Assembly (NCBI RefSeq): GCF_000250655.1
Contig: NC_016935.1
Coordinates: 381,501 to 445,500 of the forward strand
Source: Paenibacillus mucilaginosus 3016
Lineage (GTDB): Bacteria; Bacillota; Bacilli; Paenibacillales; NBRC-103111
Reading direction: 5' to 3'
DNA length: 64,000 nt
The translations under genes and the position numbers were made by a program. This document shows positions 26,869 through 35,664 of the stretch, one piece after another. Under the pieces are notes generated by a model. That model saw nothing but the letters and a program-made list of their open reading frames with translations. It did no database searches and was not told the origin of the DNA. Each line of letters begins with the position of its first letter. Within the stretch, counting starts at the first letter, position 1.

Positions 26869-27618
26869 ATGAGCTATCGTATACAGGCAACAGAGAAAAC
26901 ACCGGCCCTGATTCTTTACCTGCTCGACATCAGCCGTTCCATGACGCTGCCCATGGGAGGCAGGCGGAGGCTCGATATCGCGCTGGATTCGCTGACGGCG
27001 TCGCTGAAGCAGATGGTATTCCGCTCGACGAAGGGAGGCAGGCTCTCCCCGCGGTACCGGGTGGCGCTCATTGCCTACAGCGATGCGGTCTACGATCTGT
27101 TGGGAGGGATCAGGCCGATCGATGAAGTGGCCCGCAAAGGCATACCGGACCTTGTCCCCCAGCGGCTGACGGAGACCGCCGAAGCGTTCGCTTATGCCGA
27201 GAAGCTTCTGCTGGCCGAGCTGCCGGGTCTGGACGGCTGTCCCGCTCCGCTCGTGTGCCATATAACGGACGGCACGCCGACAGGGGCCGATCCCGAGCCG
27301 GTGGTCCGCCGGATTATGGACATGACGGTTCCCGACGGGGCCGTGCTTGTAGAGAATATTTTTATCTCGGAGCATCTGCTGGCCGAGCCGGTCGGGGATG
27401 TCCGCAGCTGGGGCGGCATTCAGGACGATACGCCGTTCCTGGACGAGACGGCCGTACGGCTGAGACGCATGTCCTCGCGGATTCCGGAGAGCTATCTGGA
27501 GCTTCTCCACGATTCCGGTTATCCGCTGGCCGCCGGATCGTATATGATGCTGCCGGGCAGCAGCGCGGAGCTGGTGGGGCTCGGATTCCAGATGTCTTCC
27601 GCCACGCCGGTGCGCTGA
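26869..27618 (+). CDS. von Willebrand factor A domain protein of the secretion locus
   Basis: This 249-residue cytoplasmic protein is a single vWA domain. The MIDAS metal site is visible as Asp20-x-Ser22-x-Ser24 (LLDISRSM) with the threonine/aspartate loop HITDGTPTG later. Such stand-alone vWA proteins accompany kinase and PP2C pairs in threonine-phosphorylation pathways of secretion systems. It is the first gene of a long + strand run, and its stop overlaps the phosphatase start (TGATG). GGAGGG lies only 4 bases from the ATG. The binding partner is unknown. Confidence 0.88.
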   Translation: MSYRIQATEKTPALILYLLDISRSMTLPMGGRRRLDIALDSLTASLKQMVFRSTKGGRLSPRYRVALIAYSDAVYDLLGGIRPIDEVARKGIPDLVPQRLTETAEAFAYAEKLLLAELPGLDGCPAPLVCHITDGTPTGADPEPVVRRIMDMTVPDGAVLVENIFISEHLLAEPVGDVRSWGGIQDDTPFLDETAVRLRRMSSRIPESYLELLHDSGYPLAAGSYMMLPGSSAELVGLGFQMSSATPVR

Positions 27619-28460
27619 TGAATACATACGAATATCGTTTGGATCCGGCGGAGGATGTCCCTCTGACCACGGTGGTGGTCGGTCCCGCCTTATACCGTTT
27701 TGCGGCCCGCCGTGCGGACGAAAGCCGGCTTGCGGGGGAGCCGAGCCAGGATGATCTGGTCCTTCGTGCGGATGAGACCGGCGCCTCCTTCTGCATCTGC
27801 GACGGGGTCAGCCTGTCCTTCTTCGGCGGGCTGGCCGCCCGGCTGCTCGGAGATGCGCTCCTGGAGTGGTGCGCGAGCGGCATTCCCGCCAAGGCCGGGG
27901 AACCGCAGGTCCGCCTTAGCCTCGAACGGCTTCTTGCAGACCTGACGCACACCGCCGGCGAAGCCGTGCGCAGTCATCCGCTGCCGAATTCGGCTGCCGG
28001 CCTGCTGCGGGAGGTGCTTGAGGACAAGCGCCGGCTCGGAAGCGAGGCGATGTTCGTCTTCGGCAGGGTGGACTTTCCTTGTACGGCCTATCCTGCGGGA
28101 AGACTGGTGCTGGGCCGCATGGGGGACATCCGGATACGGTTTGCAGCGGCTGACGGGCAGTGGGAGTCTTCGCTGACAGGCTTCACGGAGCAGCGGTGGT
28201 CTACCCGCCGGGGAGCCGTCGGAGGCCGTCCGGCTGTGCTTATCACCGAACTGCCGGCTGCGAGGAGCGGCCTCACCGTCTATACCGACGGATGGGCTGC
28301 TTTTTGCGACGGGGTTACGACTCTGCCGCCGGAGGGTCCGGATCCATGGTGTGCTGCCCGGGACGGAGAGGAGCTTCCGGCGGACGATGATCAGTTATTT
28401 TTTCAGATGCAGTGGCAGATGGAGCCGCCGCCGGATCACGAAGAGGAGGCATCATCATGA
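27618..28460 (+). CDS. PP2C-like Ser/Thr protein phosphatase
   Basis: This 280-residue protein is a divergent PP2C. Metal-binding acidic residues appear in SQDDLVLRAD (45-46), FCICDGVS (Asp62, followed by the GG of FFGGLAARLL), LTVYTDGWAAF and DDDQLFF near the C terminus, in the normal order and spacing for the fold. It should dephosphorylate threonine residues set by the kinase encoded at 35665. Its start overlaps the vWA stop and its stop overlaps the YukD-like start (ATGA), so the three genes are translationally coupled. Activity is inferred from the retained aspartates. Confidence 0.82.
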   Translation: MNTYEYRLDPAEDVPLTTVVVGPALYRFAARRADESRLAGEPSQDDLVLRADETGASFCICDGVSLSFFGGLAARLLGDALLEWCASGIPAKAGEPQVRLSLERLLADLTHTAGEAVRSHPLPNSAAGLLREVLEDKRRLGSEAMFVFGRVDFPCTAYPAGRLVLGRMGDIRIRFAAADGQWESSLTGFTEQRWSTRRGAVGGRPAVLITELPAARSGLTVYTDGWAAFCDGVTTLPPEGPDPWCAARDGEELPADDDQLFFQMQWQMEPPPDHEEEASS

Positions 28461-28801
28461 ACCGTATTATGACGCTGAGTATGGATCGTCAGGAGGTGGA
28501 TGTGGAGGTTCCCGACGACGTGCCGGTGGGCCGGCTGCTTCCTCTTCTGGCGGAGGCGGCGGGTACGGCTGTAACCGGTGGGGAGCGGCTGCTTCTGGAA
28601 GCAAGCCAGCCGGGCGAAGCCTGGAGGATACTCTCGCCGGGGCGCACTTTGAGTGACGAGGACATCCGGGACGGGGCCTTCCTCCGCATCAGCCTGACGC
28701 CTGCAGCCCCGGAGGACACGTCCGGGCCGGAGAAGGCCGAAGCCGGGCAGGAGGATTCCTCCGGGCTGCCGGTCGCAGGCTGGAAGCCGCTTTTTTCCTG
28801 A
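28457..28801 (+). CDS. yukD: YukD/EsaB-like ubiquitin-fold protein
   Basis: This 114-residue protein has a ubiquitin-like beginning, MNRIMTLSMDRQEVDVEVPD, then DVPVGRLLPLLAEAAG and a WRILSPGRTLSDEDIRDGAFLRI segment characteristic of YukD/EsaB and the N-terminal domain of mycobacterial EccD. A Pro/Glu-rich tail follows the fold. YukD-type proteins are conserved accessory parts of type VII secretion. A GAGGAGG site lies 8 bases upstream of ATG 28457. Placement directly before the EssC gene supports the call. There is no attached membrane domain, as in Firmicutes. Confidence 0.85.
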   Translation: MNRIMTLSMDRQEVDVEVPDDVPVGRLLPLLAEAAGTAVTGGERLLLEASQPGEAWRILSPGRTLSDEDIRDGAFLRISLTPAAPEDTSGPEKAEAGQEDSSGLPVAGWKPLFS

Positions 28802-28866
28802 GCCTCGGGCTGTAACCGCGGACCTCCAAGGTCCCAAGCAACGCAACATCATGTGGAGGTACTTCT

Positions 28867-31800
28867 ATGCAGAGACCCCAGTATTTTCAGCGGTCGCCAC
28901 GGATCAAAAAAGGAATTCCATACGGGACGGTGGAAGTGCACCGCCCTCCGGCGCCGCCTGCCCCTCCCAAGCTGTCGCTGATCTCCATGCTGCTGCCTGC
29001 GGGCATGACGGCGGCCAGCGTCCTGCTGCTGGTGATGCTGAATCCGAACCAGAACAGCTCTTACCTGGTCGTGCAGCTCATCTCGATGTCGACGATGGCC
29101 GTATCTTATCTCGTGCCGTTCCTCACGCATCTCTCGAACAAGCGGGAGTACAAGAGGGAGAAGGCGGAGCGGGAGTCCAAATACGAAGCCCAGCTGGAGA
29201 GCCACCGCAAGGAGCTGGAGAAGGTGCGCGAGCTGCAAAAATCAGTCATGCTGGACACCGATCCTCCCCCGGAGGAATGCGTGCGCCGCATCCGGGAGTG
29301 GAGCGGAGAGGTCTGGAACCGTTCGCCGCAGGAGGAGGACTTCCTGCACCTGCGCCTTGGGGTGGGAGACCAGCCGTTCTGCATCCGGATCAAAGCCCCG
29401 GAGCAGGACGGCTACGAGAAGGAGCCGCTGATCGAAGCGTCCCAGAAGCTCGACGACGACTACCGGACGGTCTCCCATGTGCCCGTACAGCTGCCCGTCT
29501 TCGAGTCGAAGGTCATCGGAATCGTCGGGGACCGGCAGGCGGCCGAGAACATGGTACGCGTGCTGGCTCTGCAGCTGGCCGCCCATCATGCGCCCGACGA
29601 AGTGAAGGTCGGCGCTTTCTTCGGGGAGGAAGAGGCCCGGCGCTGGGAGTGGATGCGCTGGCTGCCCCATACCTGGGATGACGATCGCAAAACGCGCTAT
29701 CTCGCCAAGGATATGAGCACGACCCGTCAGGCCCTGGACGCCCTGTATCATGTGCTGCACCCCCGCAAGCTTGCATCCTCCCCCGGACGGGAGGCGGAGA
29801 TGAAGCTGCCGGCCTGGGTGTTCTTTCTCAGCGACATCCGGCCGATGGAGGACGAGCCGCTTGTGCATCTGCTCCTGCGGGAAGCGGAGGCGCTGTCCGC
29901 CTGCACGTTCATTCTCTCGGACCGCCGGGAGACCCTGCCGAAGGAATGCGGCATGATTCTGGAGGTCACCCTGGGCGAAGGCAGGCTGCTGGAGACCGCT
30001 TCCGGCCAGAGCGGCGTGACGGGCCGGGAACGTTATTTTATCCCCGACCGCATCACGCTGGAGCAGGCCGACGAGGCGGCCCGGCTGCTGGCCCCTTACC
30101 GTCTGCGCAAGTCGGCGGCCGGGGAGCTGCCAAGGGTGCTGACGCTGTACGACATGTTCGGCGTGCGGGAGACGGGCGAGCTGTCGGCTGCGGCCCACTG
30201 GTCCAAGAACCGGTACCCGGACACGCTGCCGGTTACGGTAGGCGTGCGGGCCGGCGGCAAACCAGTGCAGCTCAATATTCACGATAAGATCGAGCGCCGG
30301 GGCCACGGGCCGCACGGCCTCATCGCGGGAACGACGGGGTCGGGCAAAAGTGAAGTGATCCAGTCGCTGATCGCTTCCCTGGCTCTGCAGTTCCACCCGC
30401 ATGAACTGGCGTTCATGCTCATCGACTATAAGGGCGGCGGGATGTCGAACACCTTCGCCCTCCTTCCGCATCTCATCGCCTCGATCACGAATCTGGAGGG
30501 GAAGGGCGTGATGGACCGGGCGCAGGTGTCGCTCAAAGCGGAGCTGGCGCGCCGGCAGCGGATTCTGAATGCGGCGGGCAACCTGCAGCATATTGACGAG
30601 TATTACCGGTCCCCTTACCGGGACAAGGAACCTCTGCCGCATCTCGTTATCGTGATCGACGAGTTCGCGGAGCTGAAGAAAGAGCAGCCGGACTTCATGA
30701 GCGAGCTCATCTCGATTGCGGCGATCGGCCGGACGCTGGGCGTTCACCTGATCCTGGCGACCCAGAAGCCGGCAGGCGTGGTCGACGACAAAATCTGGAG
30801 CAACGCCCGCTTCCGGATCTGCCTGCGCGTGCAGGACGAGGCGGACAGCCGGGACATGCTCCGTGTGCCGGATGCGGCACGGATCAGCAACCCGGGCCGG
30901 GGCTACTTCCAGGTGGGCAGCAACGAGGTCTTCGAGCTCGTGCAGTTCGCCTGGAGCGGCGCCCCATACCGGCCGGAAGCGGCAGCCGCCGCCGTGGAGG
31001 CGGAAGCTTACACGGTTGCGCTGAACGGTACACGCCACCGCTGTGCAGCACCGGCGGCCGCCTCGAGGGCCGGGGACCGGCTCGATGAACGCAAGCAGCT
31101 GCAGGTGTTCATCGACTACCTGGCCGAGACCGCCCGGGCCGAAGGCATCGAGCCCCTGCCGGGGCCGTGGACGCCGCCGCTTCCGGCGGAGCTGTTCCTC
31201 GGGGACCTGCGCGACGGGTCTTCCGGCTGGAACGGCGCCGGCTGGCAGCCGGCGGAAGGCTGGCTGCAGCCGGCCCTCGGCCTGATCGACGACCTGGCGA
31301 ACCAGGTCCAGCGTCCGCTGTGCTTTCCGCTCGAGGAGGGGCATCTGCTCATCTATGGCATGCCGGGAACCGGCAAGACTACGATGCTGCAGACCCTGCT
31401 CCTGGGGCTGGCGTCCGAGCACCATCCGGAGGATGTCCAGTTCTATGTGCTGGACTTCGGGCGGATGCTGAAGGACTTCGACCCGCTGCCGCATACCGGT
31501 GCGGTCATCCAGCAGGAGGAGGCGGAGAAGGTCCGCCGCCTGTTCCGGTTCCTCGCCGGGCAGCTCGATCAGCGCAAGCAGCTCTTCTCGGAAGCGGGCG
31601 TTAAGTCGCTCGAGACGTACCGAAAGGTGACGGGCAGCGCGATGCCGGCCCTGTTCACCGTCATGGACGGGTACCTCAGCTTCAAGGACTCCTATCCGGA
31701 CGAGCATGACCGCTGGGAGGCTCTCCTGCGGGAAGGGGCCAGCCTCGGGCTCTACTTCGTGGTGACGGCGAACCGGGTATCGGACATGTTCGATAAGATC

Positions 31801-32937
31801 CGGAGCAACTTCCCGCTAGCCTTCAGCTTCGAGCTGGCGGACCCGAGCGACTATTACTTTGCCGTGGGACGGCCGGTGCGGCCGCTCAGCCAGGCGCCTG
31901 AAGGGCGCGGTCTCCTGAAGGGAGCGGTGCCTCCGCTGGAAGGACAGATCGCCCTGCCGGCAGGCGGGGCCGACGAATTCGAGCGCACCCGGGCGATCCG
32001 GGAGACCGTGAAGCGGATGAGCGAAGCCTGGAACGGCCCGCGGGCCTTCCGGATTCCGGTGCTGCCGGAGATCGTTTCCCTGGGTGCTCTGCTGGACGGA
32101 GAGTACGGGGGGGCGGCGGACGGCGGTGCCGCAGACCGGCCGGGGGCCAAGGAAGCGGTGCTGCGCGTTCCGGTGGGCCTCGAGACCGAGGAGCTGACGC
32201 TGTTCTGCCCGGATCTGCGCGACGGGCCGGTCTTCGTGGTCGGCTCCCGCATGGAAGGCGGCAAAACCGCGCTGCTCAGCTCCTGGGTGCTTGCTTTGGC
32301 GGGAGCCAATCGGCCGGAGGCGCTGCAGCTCGTGCTGGCGGACTTCCGACGCACCCCGAGCGGCCTGTATGCGCTGAGGCAGCTTCCCCACGTCACCGGC
32401 TGCGCGGTCGACGAGGACAGCCTGCTGACGCTGCTCGGACCCCTCCGGGAAGAGCTCGAGCGCCGCAAATTCCTCCTGCAGTCGGAAGGGGACGGAGCCG
32501 TGGGCGCAAGCTTCCCGGCGATCGTGCTGGCGATCGACGATGGAGAGGCCGTGGCCCGGCAGATCGGCATGTCGTATGAGCTGCAGGGCCACCTGGAGTG
32601 GATTCTGAAGCAGGCCAGGGGACTTGGCGTCTACATCCTCTTCGGCTGCATCCCGGCGGAGATCGGGAACTGCTTCGACAGCTGGACCGGCCCAGTTAAG
32701 AGCGCACAGACCGGATTCCTCCTCGGTACGACGGAGAGTGCGGATCTGAATCTGTTCAACCTCAAGCTGCCGTACGCCGAAACCGGCAAATCCCTTCCTT
32801 CGGGGGAAGGGTTCTATGTCCGGCGCAGGCATGCCCCGTTCAAGGGAGCCCTTCCTTTTACCGGGGGAGCGGGTCCTGAGGAGTGGGTGAGACGTATTAC
32901 TGAATCGGTCGGCCCTATGACAGGCCGCATGAGCTAA
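28867..32937 (+). CDS. essC: Type VII secretion FtsK/SpoIIIE ATPase EssC/EccC, without FHA domains
   Basis: This 1356-residue membrane ATPase is the motor of a WXG100 (type VII) secretion system. Two membrane segments lie at about residues 38-85, followed by a charged helix and three FtsK-like domains. Walker A of D1 is GTTGSGKS (488-495) with Walker B LVIVIDEF; D2 has GMPGTGKT (831-838); D3 has GSRMEGGKT (1126-1134), somewhat altered. Classical Firmicute EssC proteins carry two N-terminal FHA domains and run near 1480 residues; here they are absent, as in actinobacterial EccC. TGGAGGT precedes the ATG. The gene lies between yukD and a WXG-domain gene. Confidence 0.93.
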   Translation: MQRPQYFQRSPRIKKGIPYGTVEVHRPPAPPAPPKLSLISMLLPAGMTAASVLLLVMLNPNQNSSYLVVQLISMSTMAVSYLVPFLTHLSNKREYKREKAERESKYEAQLESHRKELEKVRELQKSVMLDTDPPPEECVRRIREWSGEVWNRSPQEEDFLHLRLGVGDQPFCIRIKAPEQDGYEKEPLIEASQKLDDDYRTVSHVPVQLPVFESKVIGIVGDRQAAENMVRVLALQLAAHHAPDEVKVGAFFGEEEARRWEWMRWLPHTWDDDRKTRYLAKDMSTTRQALDALYHVLHPRKLASSPGREAEMKLPAWVFFLSDIRPMEDEPLVHLLLREAEALSACTFILSDRRETLPKECGMILEVTLGEGRLLETASGQSGVTGRERYFIPDRITLEQADEAARLLAPYRLRKSAAGELPRVLTLYDMFGVRETGELSAAAHWSKNRYPDTLPVTVGVRAGGKPVQLNIHDKIERRGHGPHGLIAGTTGSGKSEVIQSLIASLALQFHPHELAFMLIDYKGGGMSNTFALLPHLIASITNLEGKGVMDRAQVSLKAELARRQRILNAAGNLQHIDEYYRSPYRDKEPLPHLVIVIDEFAELKKEQPDFMSELISIAAIGRTLGVHLILATQKPAGVVDDKIWSNARFRICLRVQDEADSRDMLRVPDAARISNPGRGYFQVGSNEVFELVQFAWSGAPYRPEAAAAAVEAEAYTVALNGTRHRCAAPAAASRAGDRLDERKQLQVFIDYLAETARAEGIEPLPGPWTPPLPAELFLGDLRDGSSGWNGAGWQPAEGWLQPALGLIDDLANQVQRPLCFPLEEGHLLIYGMPGTGKTTMLQTLLLGLASEHHPEDVQFYVLDFGRMLKDFDPLPHTGAVIQQEEAEKVRRLFRFLAGQLDQRKQLFSEAGVKSLETYRKVTGSAMPALFTVMDGYLSFKDSYPDEHDRWEALLREGASLGLYFVVTANRVSDMFDKIRSNFPLAFSFELADPSDYYFAVGRPVRPLSQAPEGRGLLKGAVPPLEGQIALPAGGADEFERTRAIRETVKRMSEAWNGPRAFRIPVLPEIVSLGALLDGEYGGAADGGAADRPGAKEAVLRVPVGLETEELTLFCPDLRDGPVFVVGSRMEGGKTALLSSWVLALAGANRPEALQLVLADFRRTPSGLYALRQLPHVTGCAVDEDSLLTLLGPLREELERRKFLLQSEGDGAVGASFPAIVLAIDDGEAVARQIGMSYELQGHLEWILKQARGLGVYILFGCIPAEIGNCFDSWTGPVKSAQTGFLLGTTESADLNLFNLKLPYAETGKSLPSGEGFYVRRRHAPFKGALPFTGGAGPEEWVRRITESVGPMTGRMS

Positions 32938-32950
32938 AGGAGGATCAGCT

Positions 32951-33901
32951 TTGAGAATTCGAGTCAGTCCCGAACAGCTCGGGCAGGTCGCCCTGCAGTT
33001 CCAGCAGGCCCAGCATCAGAGCCAGACTTCGATCGCCCGCATGCGCGGGGCGATCGGCCGGCTGGAATCGCAGTGGAGCGGCGTGACCCGGGAGGAGTTC
33101 TACCAATCCTTCCAACGGGCCAGCCAGATCATGAACCGGTATCTGGAGACGCTGCAGAAGATTGAAGGCGACCTCAAACAAATCAGCCAAAGATTTGCAG
33201 ATACGGACAAAAAGGAAGACTCTTCCTCCGAATTGTTAAAGAAAGCCATAATTTCGGGCCTGTCCACGGCAGGCAAGCTTGGGTTTGTCGCGAGTGCGCT
33301 GAAGGTATCCGCCAATGCCAAGCGGGCCGACCTGGTGGACATAGCCGTGAGAGATTGGGTGAAGAACGGAAAAGTAGCGGAAGTCTGGAGCAAGCTGCTT
33401 CCGGTGAAGAGTGTCAATACGCCACAAAAGATGGCGGCCAAGCTGGGTAATATCGATCACACGCTGCCTGGCAGCAGCATTAAAGCAACGAATATGGCGA
33501 AGCATATCCGCGGGCAGCTCAAGCCGTTCGGTTTGGTCGGTGTCGCTCTGACATCGGTCGGTGAAGTTAAGCCGCTGGTTTCGTCAATCCAAAGCGATAT
33601 CGCCAAGTACGACGGCCTGGAAGCTGCAGGGCATGTCGCGACGGACGTTGCCTATTCCACCACCAAAGTGGCCGCCACGGTGGGCGCTTCGTATGCGGGA
33701 GCGGTCGGCGGGGCCCAAGCGGGCGCATTCTTGGGCTCCTTCGTCCTTCCGCCGATTGGTACGGCGGTAGGCGGCATCGCGGGCGCCATCATCGGTTCTT
33801 CCTTGGGGGGAGCTGTAGTTAGCGAAACCATCGAGAACCTGGTGCCCAGGGAACGGTTTAAGTCCGGGGTCCAAAAGCTAAAGGGCCTGCTTGGCTTGTA
33901 A
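32951..33901 (+). CDS. WXG100-domain protein with long C-terminal extension, candidate secreted effector
   Basis: This 316-residue protein starts at a TTG with AAAGGAGG 7 bases upstream, 14 bases after essC. Residues 1-88 are a WXG100 helical hairpin with the turn Trp42-Ser-Gly44. The rest is not a known domain: a mixed helical part (95-220) followed by a Gly/Ala-rich glycine-zipper stretch (about 225-285; AGAVGGAQAGAFLG and GGIAGAIIGSSLGG), which often inserts into membranes. The layout resembles LXG-type toxins, but I see no catalytic motif and no adjacent antitoxin of known type. It may be a substrate or a structural partner of the system. Confidence 0.75.
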   Translation: MRIRVSPEQLGQVALQFQQAQHQSQTSIARMRGAIGRLESQWSGVTREEFYQSFQRASQIMNRYLETLQKIEGDLKQISQRFADTDKKEDSSSELLKKAIISGLSTAGKLGFVASALKVSANAKRADLVDIAVRDWVKNGKVAEVWSKLLPVKSVNTPQKMAAKLGNIDHTLPGSSIKATNMAKHIRGQLKPFGLVGVALTSVGEVKPLVSSIQSDIAKYDGLEAAGHVATDVAYSTTKVAATVGASYAGAVGGAQAGAFLGSFVLPPIGTAVGGIAGAIIGSSLGGAVVSETIENLVPRERFKSGVQKLKGLLGL

Positions 33902-33957
33902 CGTACATAACAGGAGGAGGACAAGACTGCCCCGTGCGCAGGGGTGGTTTCGGATAC

Positions 33958-34755
33958 ATGAGTGCATCTACGATAAAAGTGTCTTTAGAGGAATTAGCTC
34001 TGCTTCTTCACCTGAATGATCGCGACGAGGAATCAAAATTAATGCTCGGGATCGCATATGAGGAGCTCACACCCAAAGAAGTAGAGAACATCTTCGTTAC
34101 CGCATCCCATTCACTTCTGGTTCGCGACCTGCTGCTGATGGCCGGGGATGGGGAGAAGCTGTGTATCGCTTCCACGCTCAAGGAGGCCTTGGATGTCACG
34201 GGCGCTCCGGAGGGTACGCTGTTCTTCCAACGTGTGGATACCGGGCTGCAGACCTCTTATACCGGACATCTGCACCGCAAAGGAAGCTCCTATGTCTCTT
34301 ATCAGAGCTTGGACGGGATTGTTCATACGTTCAAGGATATGGGGAGCCGTGAAGGCCTTGCGGAAGAAGGGATGTCTCTGCTGGGCTTAAGGATCAAGGG
34401 CGATGCGGAGAACGGCGGCCCCCTCGCTGAACTTCCTGCTAGGTTGGTGAATAACTTGGCGGGCCTGACCTCAGAGCAGGCAGCAGAAAGCAGGGAAGCC
34501 CTCGTGTCGGGTGGATTCACCACCGAGCTGGCAGACCGCTTCCTGGAGGATGCGCAGCATGCGGCTTCCATCTACAGCGTCATGAAGCTGGAGGAGGGGG
34601 AGACGCACGAGCTCCGGGCAGACCGCGGTCTGATTGTCATCGAGTCCGAACAGACCCAGTGGCTGCTGTATCCGAATGGGCAGGGGAATGGCTTCACGGT
34701 TTCGAAGCTGTCGGATGCCCTCTTCAGGGCTCAAATACAAGGATTGGACTTATAG
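33958..34755 (+). CDS. Unknown 265-residue protein of the type VII locus
   Basis: I do not recognise a family. The soluble alpha/beta product begins KVSLEELALLLHLNDRDEE and has segments LFFQRVDTGLQTSYTGHLHR and HELRADRGLIVIE that suggest a beta-sheet platform, with no signal peptide or membrane segment. I prefer ATG 33958 (AGGGGTGG 9 bases upstream) over a GTG at 33934, which is 14 bases from an AGGAGGAGG. Its length and place between two WXG genes are like EspG, the mycobacterial substrate chaperone, but this is a positional analogy only; an immunity role towards the preceding protein is another possibility. Confidence 0.7.
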   Translation: MSASTIKVSLEELALLLHLNDRDEESKLMLGIAYEELTPKEVENIFVTASHSLLVRDLLLMAGDGEKLCIASTLKEALDVTGAPEGTLFFQRVDTGLQTSYTGHLHRKGSSYVSYQSLDGIVHTFKDMGSREGLAEEGMSLLGLRIKGDAENGGPLAELPARLVNNLAGLTSEQAAESREALVSGGFTTELADRFLEDAQHAASIYSVMKLEEGETHELRADRGLIVIESEQTQWLLYPNGQGNGFTVSKLSDALFRAQIQGLDL

Positions 34756-34774
34756 CGGCAAAGGCGGGTTGAAG

Positions 34775-35026
34775 ATGTCCAAAAAATCCGATGGAGATTT
34801 TTTTGAATCAGGTTTCGGGAAGTTTTTGATCGGGGTCGCTGCTGCCATTGGAGCCATCTACACGTTCCTCCTGGCTGCCTCCAAGTATTTTATGATCACC
34901 GTTATGGTTTGTATGGCGGGTGGAGTCGTATATCTGCTCTTCCTGAAAGAGGTCTTTTATGCGCTGATGCTGCTGGTACCCCTGCTCATCTGGTATGCCA
35001 TGTACCGCCACTTCACCAGTAAGTAA
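34775..35026 (+). CDS. Small two- to three-TM membrane protein
   Basis: This 83-residue protein has a short polar N terminus (MSKKSDGDFFESGFGK) and hydrophobic segments FLIGVAAAIGAIYTFLL, YFMITVMVCMAGGVVYLLF and FYALMLLVPLLIWYAMY, so two or three membrane passes. It begins 19 bases after the unknown protein and ends the first half of the locus. The ribosome site is weak (AAAGGCGGG at distance). It could be a membrane partner of EssC; that is guesswork from position. Confidence 0.65.
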   Translation: MSKKSDGDFFESGFGKFLIGVAAAIGAIYTFLLAASKYFMITVMVCMAGGVVYLLFLKEVFYALMLLVPLLIWYAMYRHFTSK

Positions 35027-35124
35027 GAAGACCTAGGAAAAGGAAGTCCAACCTGCATTAATTTACATTTAATTACTTTTATTTCTGTTGAATTCCATAT
35101 ATTTTCCTAATTCAACTTCTATTT

Positions 35125-35190
35125 ATTGACCTAATGTCAATTAAAAATAAGTCTAAATCCATTGTATTCCTGCTTTGGATATAGTACGAT
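35125..35190 (+). promoter_or_regulatory. Palindrome and sigma-A-like promoter of the WXG100 gene
   Basis: ATTGAC-CTAAT-GTCAAT (35125-35141) is a perfect inverted repeat in an AT-rich gap. Downstream, TTGTAT (35162-35167) and TACGAT (35185-35190) are spaced 17 bases, a reasonable sigma-A promoter, 54 bases before the WXG100 start codon. The palindrome sits about 21-37 bases upstream of the -35 box, a position suited to an activator or upstream repressor. Confidence 0.6.
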
Positions 35191-35244
35191 AGAAACGGAT
35201 ATAATCCCCACATTTACTACATATTGTCGCAGGAGGATGACACC

Positions 35245-35517
35245 ATGGCAAAAATTTTGGTCTCACCGGAGACACTCCAGCAAGCATCCAATACCTTCAA
35301 GCAGGGCGGAGCTGAGAGCCAGGCTCAAGTCCAGAAGCTGAAAGCCACGATCAACGGGCTTCAGGGACAATGGGAAGGGATGACGCAGCAGAAGTTCTTC
35401 GCGGACTTCCAGCAGGCGGAATCGATGATGAAGAACTATGTGGAACTGCTGCATAACATCTCGACACAACTGGATACCATCGCGCAGCGCTTCCGTCAGG
35501 CGGACGGCCAAGGGTAA
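35245..35517 (+). CDS. WXG100 protein, EsxA/YukE type
   Basis: This 90-residue protein has the size and helix-turn-helix hairpin of secreted WXG100 proteins, with the turn Trp43-Glu-Gly45 in LQGQWEGMTQQKF. ATG 35245 has AGGAGGA 7-8 bases upstream. It has its own promoter and its own terminator, so it can be made in excess over the machine, as expected for the main substrate and EssC-activating partner. It ends with RFRQADGQG, without an obvious C-terminal YxxxD/E signal. Confidence 0.93.
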   Translation: MAKILVSPETLQQASNTFKQGGAESQAQVQKLKATINGLQGQWEGMTQQKFFADFQQAESMMKNYVELLHNISTQLDTIAQRFRQADGQG

Positions 35518-35534
35518 TGATACCCGATCAGAGA

Positions 35535-35566
35535 AGACCAAGCCCGAGTGCGCTTGGTCTTTTTGT
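35535..35566 (+). terminator. Rho-independent terminator of the WXG100 gene
   Basis: A 9-bp stem (35535-35543 with 35552-35560) is followed by TTTTTG. It isolates the WXG100 transcript from the kinase gene downstream. A separate palindrome, CGCGATTCATCGCG, lies at 35611-35624 before the kinase gene and may be regulatory. Confidence 0.85.
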
Positions 35567-35664
35567 TGCCCATCCGGGGAAGATATGAGTCCTCAGAACC
35601 AGGAACCGATCGCGATTCATCGCGTTGCAGGAATACATAGATCATTACAAAGGAAGGGATTTCC

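Noticed and set aside
29242..31707. 821-codon reverse-strand open frame inside essC
   Set aside because: It lies fully antisense to a gene with three recognisable FtsK domains, has Arg/His/Gln-rich content typical of the shadow of high-GC codons, and lacks a ribosome site or domain.
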